This document shows, one piece after another, positions 50,705 through 60,008 of a DNA stretch of 64,000 bases. The position numbers were made by a program, and so were the translations under genes. The first letter of the stretch is position 1, and every line of letters starts with the position of its first letter. The stretch spans positions 10,652,501-10,716,500 of the forward strand of contig NC_010162.1 in NCBI RefSeq assembly GCF_000067165.1, read 5' to 3'. Origin of the DNA: Sorangium cellulosum So ce56 (GTDB lineage: Bacteria > Myxococcota_A > Polyangia > Polyangiales > Polyangiaceae). Below the pieces are notes generated by a model, which made no database searches, was not told the DNA's origin, and saw nothing but the letters and a program-made list of their open reading frames with translations.

Positions 50705-52065
50705 TGGCGCCGCCGAGCCTGATCCGACGCCGCGAGATCATCGCGGCCCTCCGTAACGGGACGGTCCCGCGCCGCGGGCTCGAGCTCTTCGCCGTGGGTC
50801 TCGGGCGGTTCGACGCGGCGATCGAGGAGGAGCTGGGGCGGGCCGCGCTCGGCGAGGGCGTATTCAAGGCGGTGCGGGGCGAGTACGGGACGGGAAAGAC
50901 GTTCTTCTCGCGCTGGGTGCAGCACCGGGCGCAGCAGGCGGGATTCGCGACGTCGGATGTGCAGATCTCCGAGACGGAGACGCCGCTCTACCGGATGGAG
51001 ACCCTTTATCGGCGCGCCCTCGAGAACCTGCGGACGCGCGAGTGGGAGAGCGGGGCGTTCAGGTCGCTGATCGACAAGTGGTTCTTCACGCTGGAGGAGG
51101 AGGTCGCCGGGAGGCCTGGCTTCGATCCGGAAGCCGAAGGCGGGATGTCCGAGGCGGTGGGCGAGCTCCTCGAAGCGAGGCTGTCCGAGATCAAGGCGAC
51201 GCACCCGCAGTTCGCCTCGGTCCTGCGGGCCTGTCATCGCGCGCGGGTGGAAGGGGATGACGCGACGTCCGAGGGGCTGCTCGGCTGGCTGATGGGCCAG
51301 CCCAACGTGGGCGCGGAGCCGAAGCGCGCCGCGGGGATCAAGGGCGAGATCGATCACTTCGCCGCCTCGGGCTTCCTCCGCGGGCTGCTCGTCGTGCTCC
51401 GCGAGACGGGGCGAAAGGGGCTGCTCCTGGTGCTCGACGAGGTCGAGACCGTGCAGCGGATGCGCGCCGACTCCCGCGAGAAGAGCCTGAACGCGCTGCG
51501 CCAGCTCATCGACGAGCTCGACGGAGGCCGCTACCCGGGGCTTTACGTGATGATCACCGGGACGCCCGCCTTTTATGACGGCCCGCAGGGGGTGAGGCGC
51601 CTCGCGCCGCTGGAGCAGCGGCTTCACGTCGACTTCACCGGCGACCCGCGGTGGGAGTCCGCGAAAGCGACGCAGATCCGGCTGCACCCGTTCGATGTCG
51701 ACCGGCTCGTGGAGGTGGGGCGGCTGGTGCGGGACCTCTATCCGGCCCATGCGCCCGAGCGGGTCTCCGCGCGGGTGACGGACGAGGTGGTCCGCGACCT
51801 CGCCGTGGGCGTGACCGGCTACTTTGGCGGCAAGGTCGGCGTCGCGCCGCGGATCTACCTGCGAAAGCTGATCGGCGAGCTTCTGGACAAGGTCGACGAG
51901 CACCCCGAGTACGACCCGGCGAAGCACTTCAAGCTGGTGGTCGACGCGCGCGAGATGACCGCGGAGGAACGCGCCGCGGCGGGCGTCGAGTCGTCCGTCG
52001 GCGACCTGCCGCTGGAGGCGGGTGACGGCTCGTCGGGCGGCGCGGGGAGCCACGAGCTCGAGTGA
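50704..52065 (+). CDS. brxD: BREX ATP-binding protein BrxD
   Basis: The 453-residue ATPase starts at the ATG overlapping the pglZ stop. Walker A is RGEYGTGKTFFSRW (about 57-68) and Walker B GLLLVLDEVETV near 238, followed by a sensor region YVMITGTPAFYDG. This is the DUF2791-type BREX ATP-binding protein found with pglZ and brxHI in BREX types 2 and 6. No start closer to the family start is available; a long frame upstream is only the shadow of pglZ. Its C-terminal ~40 residues are acidic and Gly/Ser-rich and vary in the family. Probable helicase-associated ATPase. Confidence 0.92.
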   Translation: MAPPSLIRRREIIAALRNGTVPRRGLELFAVGLGRFDAAIEEELGRAALGEGVFKAVRGEYGTGKTFFSRWVQHRAQQAGFATSDVQISETETPLYRMETLYRRALENLRTREWESGAFRSLIDKWFFTLEEEVAGRPGFDPEAEGGMSEAVGELLEARLSEIKATHPQFASVLRACHRARVEGDDATSEGLLGWLMGQPNVGAEPKRAAGIKGEIDHFAASGFLRGLLVVLRETGRKGLLLVLDEVETVQRMRADSREKSLNALRQLIDELDGGRYPGLYVMITGTPAFYDGPQGVRRLAPLEQRLHVDFTGDPRWESAKATQIRLHPFDVDRLVEVGRLVRDLYPAHAPERVSARVTDEVVRDLAVGVTGYFGGKVGVAPRIYLRKLIGELLDKVDEHPEYDPAKHFKLVVDAREMTAEERAAAGVESSVGDLPLEAGDGSSGGAGSHELE

Positions 52066-52072
52066 GCCGACC

Positions 52073-54214
52073 ATGACGGGCTTCGACAGGCTCACCCCGG
52101 CGCTCCAGTACCAGATCGTCAATACGCTGGGGTACGCCAGGCTGCGGCCGGTGCAGGAGCTGACGATCGGTCCTGTGCTCGACGGGAAGAACTGCGTCGT
52201 CCTCGCCCCGACCGCCGGCGGCAAGACGGAGGCGGCGTTCTTTCCGTTGCTCTCGGCGATGGACGCCGCCGACTGGCGTCCTACGTCGGTAATCTACCTG
52301 TCCCCGATCCGGGCGCTGCTGAACAACCAGGAAGAGCGAGTGACCCGGTTCGCGACGACGCTTGGCCGGCGGGTCGCGAAGTGGCATGGCGACACGGGGC
52401 AGGGCGCGCGCAAGGCGTTCTTGAGCGATTCGACGGACATCTTGCTCACGACGCCGGAGTCGCTCGAGGCGATGATGATGAGCCCACGGGTCCCGGCGAA
52501 GCGGGTCTTCGCGGGCCTGCGCGCGGTGATCATCGATGAGGTGCACGCGTTCGCCGGCGATGATCGGGGTGCGCACCTCGCGGCCTTGCTGGAGCGCCTG
52601 TCCCGCTTTTGCGGCAACGACGTGCAGCGGATCGGGCTGTCCGCGACCGTGGGCAACCCAGAGCAGATCCTGGCCTGGCTGCAGGGGCGGTCGCGGCGAC
52701 CCGGAACCGTGATCTCGCCGCCGAGGGAGGCGAGCGCCCCGCGGCTCGAGCTCGATTCGGTCGAGACGATGGAGAACGCGGCGTCGATCGTGCGCAGGTT
52801 CCACGCCGGGAGCAAGCGGCTGGTCTTCGTGGACTCGCGGCGTGGGGTCGAGGAGATCGGCACCCGCCTGCGCCGCGACGGCGTCGACGTGTACATGGTT
52901 CACGGCTCCCTCTCTGCGCCGGAGCGCCGCGACGCCGAGCGTGCCTTCGCCGAGCGAACCGATTGCGTGATCGTATCGACGAGCGCCCTGGAGCTCGGGA
53001 TCGACATCGGCGATCTCGACCACGTCATCCAGATCGACAGCCCTTCCACGGTGGCGAGCTTCCTCCAGCGCCTCGGCCGCACGGGGAGGCGCGCCGGCGC
53101 CCAGGCCAACTGCACGTTCCTGGCGGTCAAACCCGCTGCCGCTTTGCAGGCCGCCGCCCTGATGCGGCTGCACCGCCAGGGTTACGTGGAGGATGTCCGC
53201 GCCGAGCGTCGCGCGGCGCATATCCTGGCGCATCAGCTCCTCGCGCTCTGCATCGAACACGGCGGCATCGGTCGCGGCGACTGGTTCGCCTGGCTCGACG
53301 GGGCGACCTCCTTCGCGGATATCGGCCCCGAGGAGCGCAGCGCCCTCGTGGACCACATGCTCGAGGAAGGCATCCTCTCCGACCAGGAAGGCCGCCTGTG
53401 GCTCGGCCCGGAGGGCGAGAAGCTGTATGGGCGTCGCAATTTCGCCGAGCTCTACGCGGTCTTCTCCACCCCGCGGCTCATCCGCGTGCAGCACGACACG
53501 CACGACGTCGGCACCGTCGACGCGTCGTTTCTAGAGGCCCTTGACAGCGATGCCCGTCGGGCCGCCTTCTCGCTCGGCGGCCGCGCCTGGCAGGTGGTCC
53601 ATATCGCGTGGGGCCGCGGCCTGTGCCACGTGAAGCCGGCCGACGCCGCGCCGAGCGCCCGATGGAGCGGCAGCCCGACCTTTCTGGGCTACCGGCTCTG
53701 CCAGGCGATGCGCGAGGTGCTCGTGCAGGAGGGGTATGATCCGGGCTGGTCGGCGCGCGCGCGGCTCTTGATAGACAGCTTGAGGGTCGAGCACGCTTTT
53801 CTCCGCGAAGCGGACGAGTGTAATGGCCCCTCGCCGATGGTGGACGACGGCGGGGACACCGTGGTCTGGTGGACCTTCGCTGGCGGGAGGGCGAACCTCT
53901 TGCTGGCGCGCATGATCGAGGCGGAGCTCGGGGGGAAGTGCGTCTCGAGGAACACCTCGATCACGTGCAAGGAAGAGGCAGGGAAGAGCCAGGCGGCGCT
54001 TCGGCAGGTCGTGCGCCAGCTCGCGGCGGAGGGGAGGCCGAACGACGCGGACGCGCGCCGCTGGGCCGACGCCGCGGCAGGGAGAGGCAGGGTGTCCAAG
54101 TTCGCGCCGTGCCTGACGGAAGAGGCGCTGACGGCGTACCTGGTGGAGCGGATGATGGATGTGGAGGGGGCGAGAGAGGCGGTGAAGGGAGGCGCGGGGT
54201 CTCGGGAGATGTGA
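52073..54214 (+). CDS. brxHI: BREX Lhr-like DEAD/DEAH helicase BrxHI
   Basis: The ATG at 52073 lies seven bases after the brxD stop. The 713-residue protein is an SF2 helicase of the Lhr type: Q-motif region LRPVQELTI, Walker A APTAGGKTE near 44, motif II DEVH near 156, motif III SATVGN near 189, motif IV LVFVDSRRGVEEI, motif V STSALELGIDIGD and motif VI QRLGRTGRRAG near 332. All are intact. BrxHI is one of the six proteins that define type 2 BREX. The C-terminal ~300 residues include a winged-helix and Lhr-core-like part. It closes the operon and converges with the sensor kinase gene 12 bp away. Confidence 0.93.
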   Translation: MTGFDRLTPALQYQIVNTLGYARLRPVQELTIGPVLDGKNCVVLAPTAGGKTEAAFFPLLSAMDAADWRPTSVIYLSPIRALLNNQEERVTRFATTLGRRVAKWHGDTGQGARKAFLSDSTDILLTTPESLEAMMMSPRVPAKRVFAGLRAVIIDEVHAFAGDDRGAHLAALLERLSRFCGNDVQRIGLSATVGNPEQILAWLQGRSRRPGTVISPPREASAPRLELDSVETMENAASIVRRFHAGSKRLVFVDSRRGVEEIGTRLRRDGVDVYMVHGSLSAPERRDAERAFAERTDCVIVSTSALELGIDIGDLDHVIQIDSPSTVASFLQRLGRTGRRAGAQANCTFLAVKPAAALQAAALMRLHRQGYVEDVRAERRAAHILAHQLLALCIEHGGIGRGDWFAWLDGATSFADIGPEERSALVDHMLEEGILSDQEGRLWLGPEGEKLYGRRNFAELYAVFSTPRLIRVQHDTHDVGTVDASFLEALDSDARRAAFSLGGRAWQVVHIAWGRGLCHVKPADAAPSARWSGSPTFLGYRLCQAMREVLVQEGYDPGWSARARLLIDSLRVEHAFLREADECNGPSPMVDDGGDTVVWWTFAGGRANLLLARMIEAELGGKCVSRNTSITCKEEAGKSQAALRQVVRQLAAEGRPNDADARRWADAAAGRGRVSKFAPCLTEEALTAYLVERMMDVEGAREAVKGGAGSREM

Positions 54215-54224
54215 AGGAGCGCCC

Positions 54225-54252
54225 TCCTATCGAATCGATCCTATCGAATCGT
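54225..54252. repeat. 14-bp tandem direct repeat at the island boundary
   Basis: TCCTATCGAATCGA is followed at once by TCCTATCGAATCGT. It starts 11 bp after the brxHI stop and encodes the last residues (DSIGSIR) of the convergent sensor-kinase gene. Confidence 0.8.
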
Positions 54253-57200
54253 TCGAGAAGACCGGCGCGCGCGGCGACACCGGCGGTCCGGCGCCGGGGA
54301 GCTCGACGGTGAACGTGGCGCCGGCGCCGGGCGCGCTCTCGACACGGATCGAGCCGCCGTGCGCCTGCGCGATCTGGCGGCTGATGTACAGGCCGAGCCC
54401 CAGCCCGCCGTAGTGCCGTTCGGACACGGCGCGCTCGAAGCGATCGAAGATCCGCTCCTGGCGCGCCGGGTCGACGCCGATCCCGTGATCCTTCACCGAG
54501 AGCCGCGTCGTCCCGGCCTCCTCGCCGAGGACGATCTCGATGGGCTTGCCCGGGCCGAACTTGATCGCGTTGGCCACGAGGTTCGTGACGATCTGGTCGA
54601 CGCGGGAGCGATCCCAGGAGCCCACGTTCCGGCCGCTGATCCTCAGTGAGACCGAGCAGCCGGCGCGCGCCAGATCCAGCTCGAACCGCGCGATCACGTC
54701 GCGCACGACCACGCCGAGGTCGACCTCCGCGAGGTCGAGCGAGGCCCGATCCGTGTCGATCCTCGAGACCTCGAGGAGCTCGCGGTTCAGGCGGGCCAGG
54801 CGCATCACCTGCCGCAGCGCGCGCTCGACCTGCCTGCCCATCGCCGGCGGATCGCAGGGCCGACCCGAGCGAAGGCTCCTGTCCATGGCCTCGAGCGAGA
54901 GCGTGAGCGACGTCATCGGCGTATTGAGCTCGTGCGTCGCCACGGTGAGGAACTCGTCCCGCATGCGGATGGCCTCCTGGGTGGCGCGGTACAGCCGCGC
55001 ATTGTCGATCGCGAGCGCGGCCCTGTGCGCCACGTGCTGGACGATCTCCAGGTCGGCCTCCCCGTAGCAGCGCCCCGGCGCGGACGAGACGACGCTCAGC
55101 GCCCCGATCGGCCGCCCCCGCGCCATGAGCGGCACCACGATGAGGCTCTGCACCCCGAGCTCGTGGATGAGCCTCGCATGCTCGTCGTCCTCGCAGTATT
55201 GCCGGAGCTCTTCCTCGGAGCACCCGGAGACCAGCAACGGCTCACCACGCCGCAGCGCCCTGGCCGCCGGATGGGGAGAGTCCAGGGCAGAAGAATACCG
55301 ACGCCGCAGCTGCTCGATCAGCGACTCCTTGGCGGAATCCCTGTGCGCCCAGAGGCTTCGCCGGATCTGCTCGCCTTCGACGACATCGGTGATGCACCAG
55401 TCGCAGAGCGATTGCACCGCGAGCCGCGCGACGCGCCCCAGCGTCTCCTCGTAATCGAGCGATCCGGAGAGGATCTCCCCGGCCTCGGCCAGGAAGGCCG
55501 CGCGCCGCTCCGCCGCCTCGGCCCCCGTCCTCGCGGCCTGCTCCTTGGAGAGGAGCCGCGCGTTCTCCAGGGAGATCGCGGCCTGCGCGGCGAGCAGGGA
55601 CAGGGCGGTGAGCCGCTCCGGCGGGAACGCGCCGGCGAGGAGGTCGTTCTCGAGATAGAGCAGGCCCGCCACCTCCGCCTGCCTCAGGATGGGCATGCAG
55701 AGGACCGACCTGGGCTTGCGCCGCGCGAAGTACGCGTCGCCGGAGAACTTGCCGTCGAGAGCCTCGGTAGGGCTCAGGATGACGCGCTCCTTCGTCCTTT
55801 GCACGTAGCGGACGAGCGACATGGGGACGCGCTGTGAAGCGCCCTCCCCAGAGCGCGGGAGGAGGGTCTTCACCTCCCCGCTCTCCTCCAGGATGGCCTC
55901 GGCTCCGACGGAGAGGCGCTCGTCCTGGTGCAGGACGAGACAAGCTCGCTGCGCGCCGCCCTGCTCGAGGACGACCGTGAGCAGCGTCCGCAGGAGCTTG
56001 TCGAGGACGATCTCGCTCGAGAGCGTCTGCGACGCCTTGATCACCGAGAGCTGGTCGAGCTGCTCGAACCGCGCCGCGAAGGAGGCGGTCGGGGCGAGCG
56101 GCCTCGCGTCCCAGAGACGCGGATTCCGCTGATCGATGTGCCGGACCTTGCCGTCCGCCCCCCAGCGGACATAGCAGGCGCGGGCCTCGCGGAGGTAGGT
56201 GTCGGCGATCAGCTCGAACCCTCGCTCCCGATAGAACCCCGACGCGATCTCGTAGGCCAGCGCCTCGTGGTGGACGAAGCCGCTCGCGCGCCCGGCGCGG
56301 ATCGCCTGCTCGTAGAGCTGGGCAGCGTCGTCCCATGCGCCGCGGAGACGCGCGATCTCGGCGCCGATCAACGCCGCCCGGTCGCGGAAGTTCTCGGGGC
56401 AGCTCTCCGCCCAGGTGTCGATCTGCCTCTGGTGGGCGGCGAGCGCCTCGAGGTGCCGGCGCCGCTCGGCGGCGTCCGCCGCGCGGCAGCGCGCCGCCCG
56501 CGCGAGCGCTCCATAGAAATGGTACTCGGCCACCTCGAAGAACGAGCCCGACGTCCAGAGGAGCGGCCGCGCCTTCTCCGCGGCCTCGAGCGAGCCGTCG
56601 AGATCGCCCGCGAGGAAGCGCGCTTGCAGCTTGCGTATCCAGTACCAGCAGGTCGCGATCGCGAGGCGCGGATCGCCCTCCAGGCGCCGCTCGAACCGGC
56701 GCTCGTCGAAGTCGGCGTCGCTGAACGAGGAGAGATCGGGCAAGAGGCCCCGGAGGGCCCGGATGAGCCTGAGCTGCGCGGTGACGATGTCGACCTCGAG
56801 GCCGAACCGCGCCCGCTGCACGACGAACCAGGTGTAGGCGATGCACGATGCATCGCAGTTGCCGCGCTCGAGGCAGAGGGTCGTCATTCGCGTCACGACG
56901 AGGCAATTCAGGTTCGCGTCGGTGAACAGCGCCGGCGACTGCGCGTGGGTCAGGACATCGAGGGTCGCGCGGCACTCCGGGTCCGTCATCTGGGGTGAGT
57001 CGATGAGGTCCTCGACCGAACGGCTCCCGAGCAGCTCCCAGACGCGCTCGTATTCCTTCCGTACCTCCTCGTCCGTGGGGTGCGGCGACCACGTGACGCC
57101 GACGCGGCGGAGGTAGTCGAGGCCCACGTCGACGCCGCGATCGCTGCGGTCCATGGTCGTGTAGAGGCCGAGGCGCACGCACGTGACGGCGGCCAGATCG

Positions 57201-59629
57201 ACGAGGCTCGCGGCGCGGCGCGAGAGCGCCGAGAGCCGCTCCTCGGCCGCCGAGAGATCGCCGGTGAGGTACTCGCACTCGGCCCGATGGAGCTCGAGCT
57301 CGAAGGTGAGCTCGTACCGTCGCTCCCAGCCATCCTCCGGGAGCAGCGCCCTGCCGACGGCCAGATACCTCAGCGCCAGGACGCAGGCGTTCGACCCCCT
57401 GGCGCGCTTGCCCGCGATGAGGTTGAGCTCAGCCACCCGCTCGCGCTCCGCCCGTGATGTGATCAGCGGAGCGCCTCGGTCGAGCTGATTGACGATCTCG
57501 AAGATCTTCTCCTCGAGCGCCTCCGGCGCCGCGCGCGACGCGAGCAGCCGGCCGATCCCGAGGTGCACCGCCGGCCGCTCGCCTTCGGGGATGAGCGAAT
57601 AGGCGGCCTCCTGGACCCGGTCATGGACGAACCTGTACGAGGCGCCCCTGCGCAGGACCAGCCCCGCGCGGACGGCATCCCAGAGGTCCGCGTGTGTCTC
57701 CTCCACCGAGCTGCCGCGGACCATCGCGAGGAGGTCGACGCCGGCGGCGCTCCCGAGACAGGCGAGGTGCTTCAGCGCCTCCTGGGCGCCCGGAGGGAGC
57801 CGCACGAGCTTGCCGACCATCAGGTCGATCACGTTGTCCGTGAAGCCCTTGTCGCGGATCTTCGCGACGTCCCACCGGAAGCGCTCGGCGCGCTCGTCGA
57901 GCTCGATGAGCCGCTCCTCGTGCAGCGCGGTGAGGAACTGGATCGCGAAGAAGGGGTTGCCGGCCGTCTTCTCGTGGACGAGGGCCGAGAGCTGCGCGGC
58001 GTCCTCGCTGCGGCAGCGGAGCGCGTCGCCGACGAGCGCGCCGAGGTGCTCCCGGGAGAGCGGGCCGAGCACGATGTCCGAGACGCGCGCGCCGTCCTTT
58101 CGCACCTTGTCGAGCGCCATCATGAGCGGGTGCGAGGGCGTCACCTCGTTGTCGCGGTACGCGCCGACGAAGAGGAGGTGGCGCGCCTCGGGGTGGGTCA
58201 TCAGATCATGAAGGAGCCCGAGGCTCGCGGGGTTGGTCCACTGGAGATCGTCGAGGAAGAGCACGAGCGGGTGCTCCTTCCGGGCGAACGCCCCGATGAA
58301 CCTCCGGAACACGACGCGGAACCGGTGCTGCGCCTCGGCCAGCGGGAGCTCAGGGACCTGCGGTTGCCGGCCGATGACGAGCTCGACCTGCGGGATGACG
58401 TCCACGATGAGCTGTCCGTTGGGCCCGAGCGCGTCGAGCAGCCGCTGCCGGAGCGCCGCGATCCGATCCTCGGGCTCGGCGAGGATCTCGCATACGACGT
58501 CCCGGAAGGCCTGGACGAGCGTGAAGTGAGGGACGCCGCGCCTGGATCGTTCGAACTTCCCCGAGAGAAACAGGGCCCGTTCCCGGACGATCGATCTGTA
58601 GAGCTCGTGAACGAGGGCCGACTTTCCGCTGCCGGAATAGCCGGAGACCAGGACGAGCTCGGGGACTCCCGTGTCCACGACGCGCTCGAACGTGCGCCGC
58701 AAGGCGCTCACCTCGCGCTCGCGGCCATAGAGCTTCTGCGGGAGCTGGACCCGGCCGGAGATGTCGCGCTCGCCCAGGGAGAACGGCTCGATCCTGCCAC
58801 ACGCCCGGTGCTGCGAGAGGCACCGATCGAGGTCGTGCCTGAGGCCGCGGGCGGTCTGGTAGCGATCCTCCGCCATCTTGGCGAGGAGCTTCACGACGAT
58901 CGCCGAGAGGACCTCGGGCACCCCGGGGACGACCGCGGAGGGCGGCGGCGGGGCGAGGGCGACGTGGCAGTGCACCCACTCGAGCGGATCCCGCGCCTCG
59001 AACGGCAGGCGCCCCGTGAGCATCTGGTAGAAGGTGACGCCGACCGCATAGAGGTCTGCGCGGCCGTCGATCGCCCTATTCATTCGCCCCGTCTGCTCCG
59101 GAGACAGGTACGGCAAGGAGCCTTCGATGAGCCGGGGAGTCCCCACCGGGGGCTGCTCGCGGGGGAGGCGGGAGGCAAGGCCGAAGTCGGCGAGCTTCAC
59201 CTCGCCCGTCGTCGCGTTGACGAGGATGTTCTGGGGCTTGAGATCCTTGTGGAGGACGTCCCGCTGGTGGAGCTCCGCCACGCAGGTGACGAGACGCACC
59301 GCGAGATCGAGGAACCGCCCGGCGCTCATGGGCGCGTCGAGGAGGATGAGGTGATCGAGCGACTCGCCGCCGAAATCCTCCATCACGAGCGCCGGCAGCC
59401 CCTCGAACGTCTCGAGGGCGAGCGGTTCGACGAAGGCCTCGTGGCGGAGAGCCTTGCCCATCATGTACTCGCGCCGGAGTCGCTCGATGTCCTGCGAGCA
59501 ACCGCTCCTCGGGTCGATGACCTTCAAGATCACCGGGCGGCCATCGGCGCTCCGGACCGCGCGAAGCAGGCGGGTTCTTCCGCCCTCGTGGAGGGTCCCG
59601 GTGATCGTGTACGGGGAGGGAGCGCCCAT
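54227..59629 (-). CDS. Trifunctional Ser/Thr kinase / AAA ATPase / GAF sensor histidine kinase
   Basis: From ATG 59629 (MGAPSPYTITGTLHEGG) the product is 1800 residues. Domains in order: Ser/Thr kinase 1-270 (VILKVIDP, HKDLKPQN, DFG, SPEQTGR); AAA/NTPase with Walker A SGYSGSGKSALVHEL near 330 and LFLDDLQW near 460; a long TPR-like helical region about 700-1150; GAF at about 1200-1340; GAF-like at about 1390-1530; HisKA with phosphoacceptor His in VATHELNTPM near 1560; HATPase with N-box NLVANAIKFG near 1690 and G-box GGLGLGLYIS near 1743. The fusion is typical of large-genome myxobacteria and cyanobacteria. No membrane helix is seen, so it is a cytoplasmic signal integrator; input and partner regulator are unknown. 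Confidence 0.93.
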   Translation of the reverse strand: MGAPSPYTITGTLHEGGRTRLLRAVRSADGRPVILKVIDPRSGCSQDIERLRREYMMGKALRHEAFVEPLALETFEGLPALVMEDFGGESLDHLILLDAPMSAGRFLDLAVRLVTCVAELHQRDVLHKDLKPQNILVNATTGEVKLADFGLASRLPREQPPVGTPRLIEGSLPYLSPEQTGRMNRAIDGRADLYAVGVTFYQMLTGRLPFEARDPLEWVHCHVALAPPPPSAVVPGVPEVLSAIVVKLLAKMAEDRYQTARGLRHDLDRCLSQHRACGRIEPFSLGERDISGRVQLPQKLYGREREVSALRRTFERVVDTGVPELVLVSGYSGSGKSALVHELYRSIVRERALFLSGKFERSRRGVPHFTLVQAFRDVVCEILAEPEDRIAALRQRLLDALGPNGQLIVDVIPQVELVIGRQPQVPELPLAEAQHRFRVVFRRFIGAFARKEHPLVLFLDDLQWTNPASLGLLHDLMTHPEARHLLFVGAYRDNEVTPSHPLMMALDKVRKDGARVSDIVLGPLSREHLGALVGDALRCRSEDAAQLSALVHEKTAGNPFFAIQFLTALHEERLIELDERAERFRWDVAKIRDKGFTDNVIDLMVGKLVRLPPGAQEALKHLACLGSAAGVDLLAMVRGSSVEETHADLWDAVRAGLVLRRGASYRFVHDRVQEAAYSLIPEGERPAVHLGIGRLLASRAAPEALEEKIFEIVNQLDRGAPLITSRAERERVAELNLIAGKRARGSNACVLALRYLAVGRALLPEDGWERRYELTFELELHRAECEYLTGDLSAAEERLSALSRRAASLVDLAAVTCVRLGLYTTMDRSDRGVDVGLDYLRRVGVTWSPHPTDEEVRKEYERVWELLGSRSVEDLIDSPQMTDPECRATLDVLTHAQSPALFTDANLNCLVVTRMTTLCLERGNCDASCIAYTWFVVQRARFGLEVDIVTAQLRLIRALRGLLPDLSSFSDADFDERRFERRLEGDPRLAIATCWYWIRKLQARFLAGDLDGSLEAAEKARPLLWTSGSFFEVAEYHFYGALARAARCRAADAAERRRHLEALAAHQRQIDTWAESCPENFRDRAALIGAEIARLRGAWDDAAQLYEQAIRAGRASGFVHHEALAYEIASGFYRERGFELIADTYLREARACYVRWGADGKVRHIDQRNPRLWDARPLAPTASFAARFEQLDQLSVIKASQTLSSEIVLDKLLRTLLTVVLEQGGAQRACLVLHQDERLSVGAEAILEESGEVKTLLPRSGEGASQRVPMSLVRYVQRTKERVILSPTEALDGKFSGDAYFARRKPRSVLCMPILRQAEVAGLLYLENDLLAGAFPPERLTALSLLAAQAAISLENARLLSKEQAARTGAEAAERRAAFLAEAGEILSGSLDYEETLGRVARLAVQSLCDWCITDVVEGEQIRRSLWAHRDSAKESLIEQLRRRYSSALDSPHPAARALRRGEPLLVSGCSEEELRQYCEDDEHARLIHELGVQSLIVVPLMARGRPIGALSVVSSAPGRCYGEADLEIVQHVAHRAALAIDNARLYRATQEAIRMRDEFLTVATHELNTPMTSLTLSLEAMDRSLRSGRPCDPPAMGRQVERALRQVMRLARLNRELLEVSRIDTDRASLDLAEVDLGVVVRDVIARFELDLARAGCSVSLRISGRNVGSWDRSRVDQIVTNLVANAIKFGPGKPIEIVLGEEAGTTRLSVKDHGIGVDPARQERIFDRFERAVSERHYGGLGLGLYISRQIAQAHGGSIRVESAPGAGATFTVELPGAGPPVSPRAPVFSNDSIGSIR

Positions 59630-59844
59630 CTCCCTGGGCAGCCTCACGAGGACGACACGCCTCGAATCGCTGGCGCCGGTCGGCCGGGCGGAACATCGGG
59701 ATCGTCGGCGACCCCGGAGCTGCCGAGCCCGTGTGCCGCCTCGAGGGGGCTCAGCCACACAACCGGCGCGCACACACGGCTCCCGCCGGACACCGCGCCG
59801 CCCGCCCCGTGCTCCCGCGATCGTGACATCGTCAGACCCCTCCC

Positions 59845-59865
59845 GTATCGATATACTATCGATAC
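59845..59865. promoter_or_regulatory. Inverted repeat GTATCGATA-TAC-TATCGATAC upstream of the sensor kinase gene
   Basis: Perfect 9-bp arms around a 3-bp centre, in an AT-richer patch 216 bp upstream of the kinase start. It is the main structure in the 379-bp gap 59630-60008. A possible 61-residue minus-strand frame beginning MSRSREHGAGG (with GGGAGGGG upstream) lies between it and the kinase; I do not trust that frame. Confidence 0.5.
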
Positions 59866-60008
59866 CACGAGGATCCCGCTGCGCCCGCCCCTGGACGGAC
59901 GGCGACTGCAGGAGGGGATTCACGAAGCGATCGCTCGGCTGCTCGGGCCGCCGGTCGCACCGGACGGGCGAGCCAGCCTGGGTCGATGGTCGGATCAGGA
60001 TCGGGAAT

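Noticed and set aside
59644..59868. Short minus-strand frame upstream of the sensor kinase with a GGGAGGGG box
   Set aside because: Its composition is Gly/Ser/Pro/Ala-rich without motif or neighbour support; more likely leader DNA with an inverted repeat.
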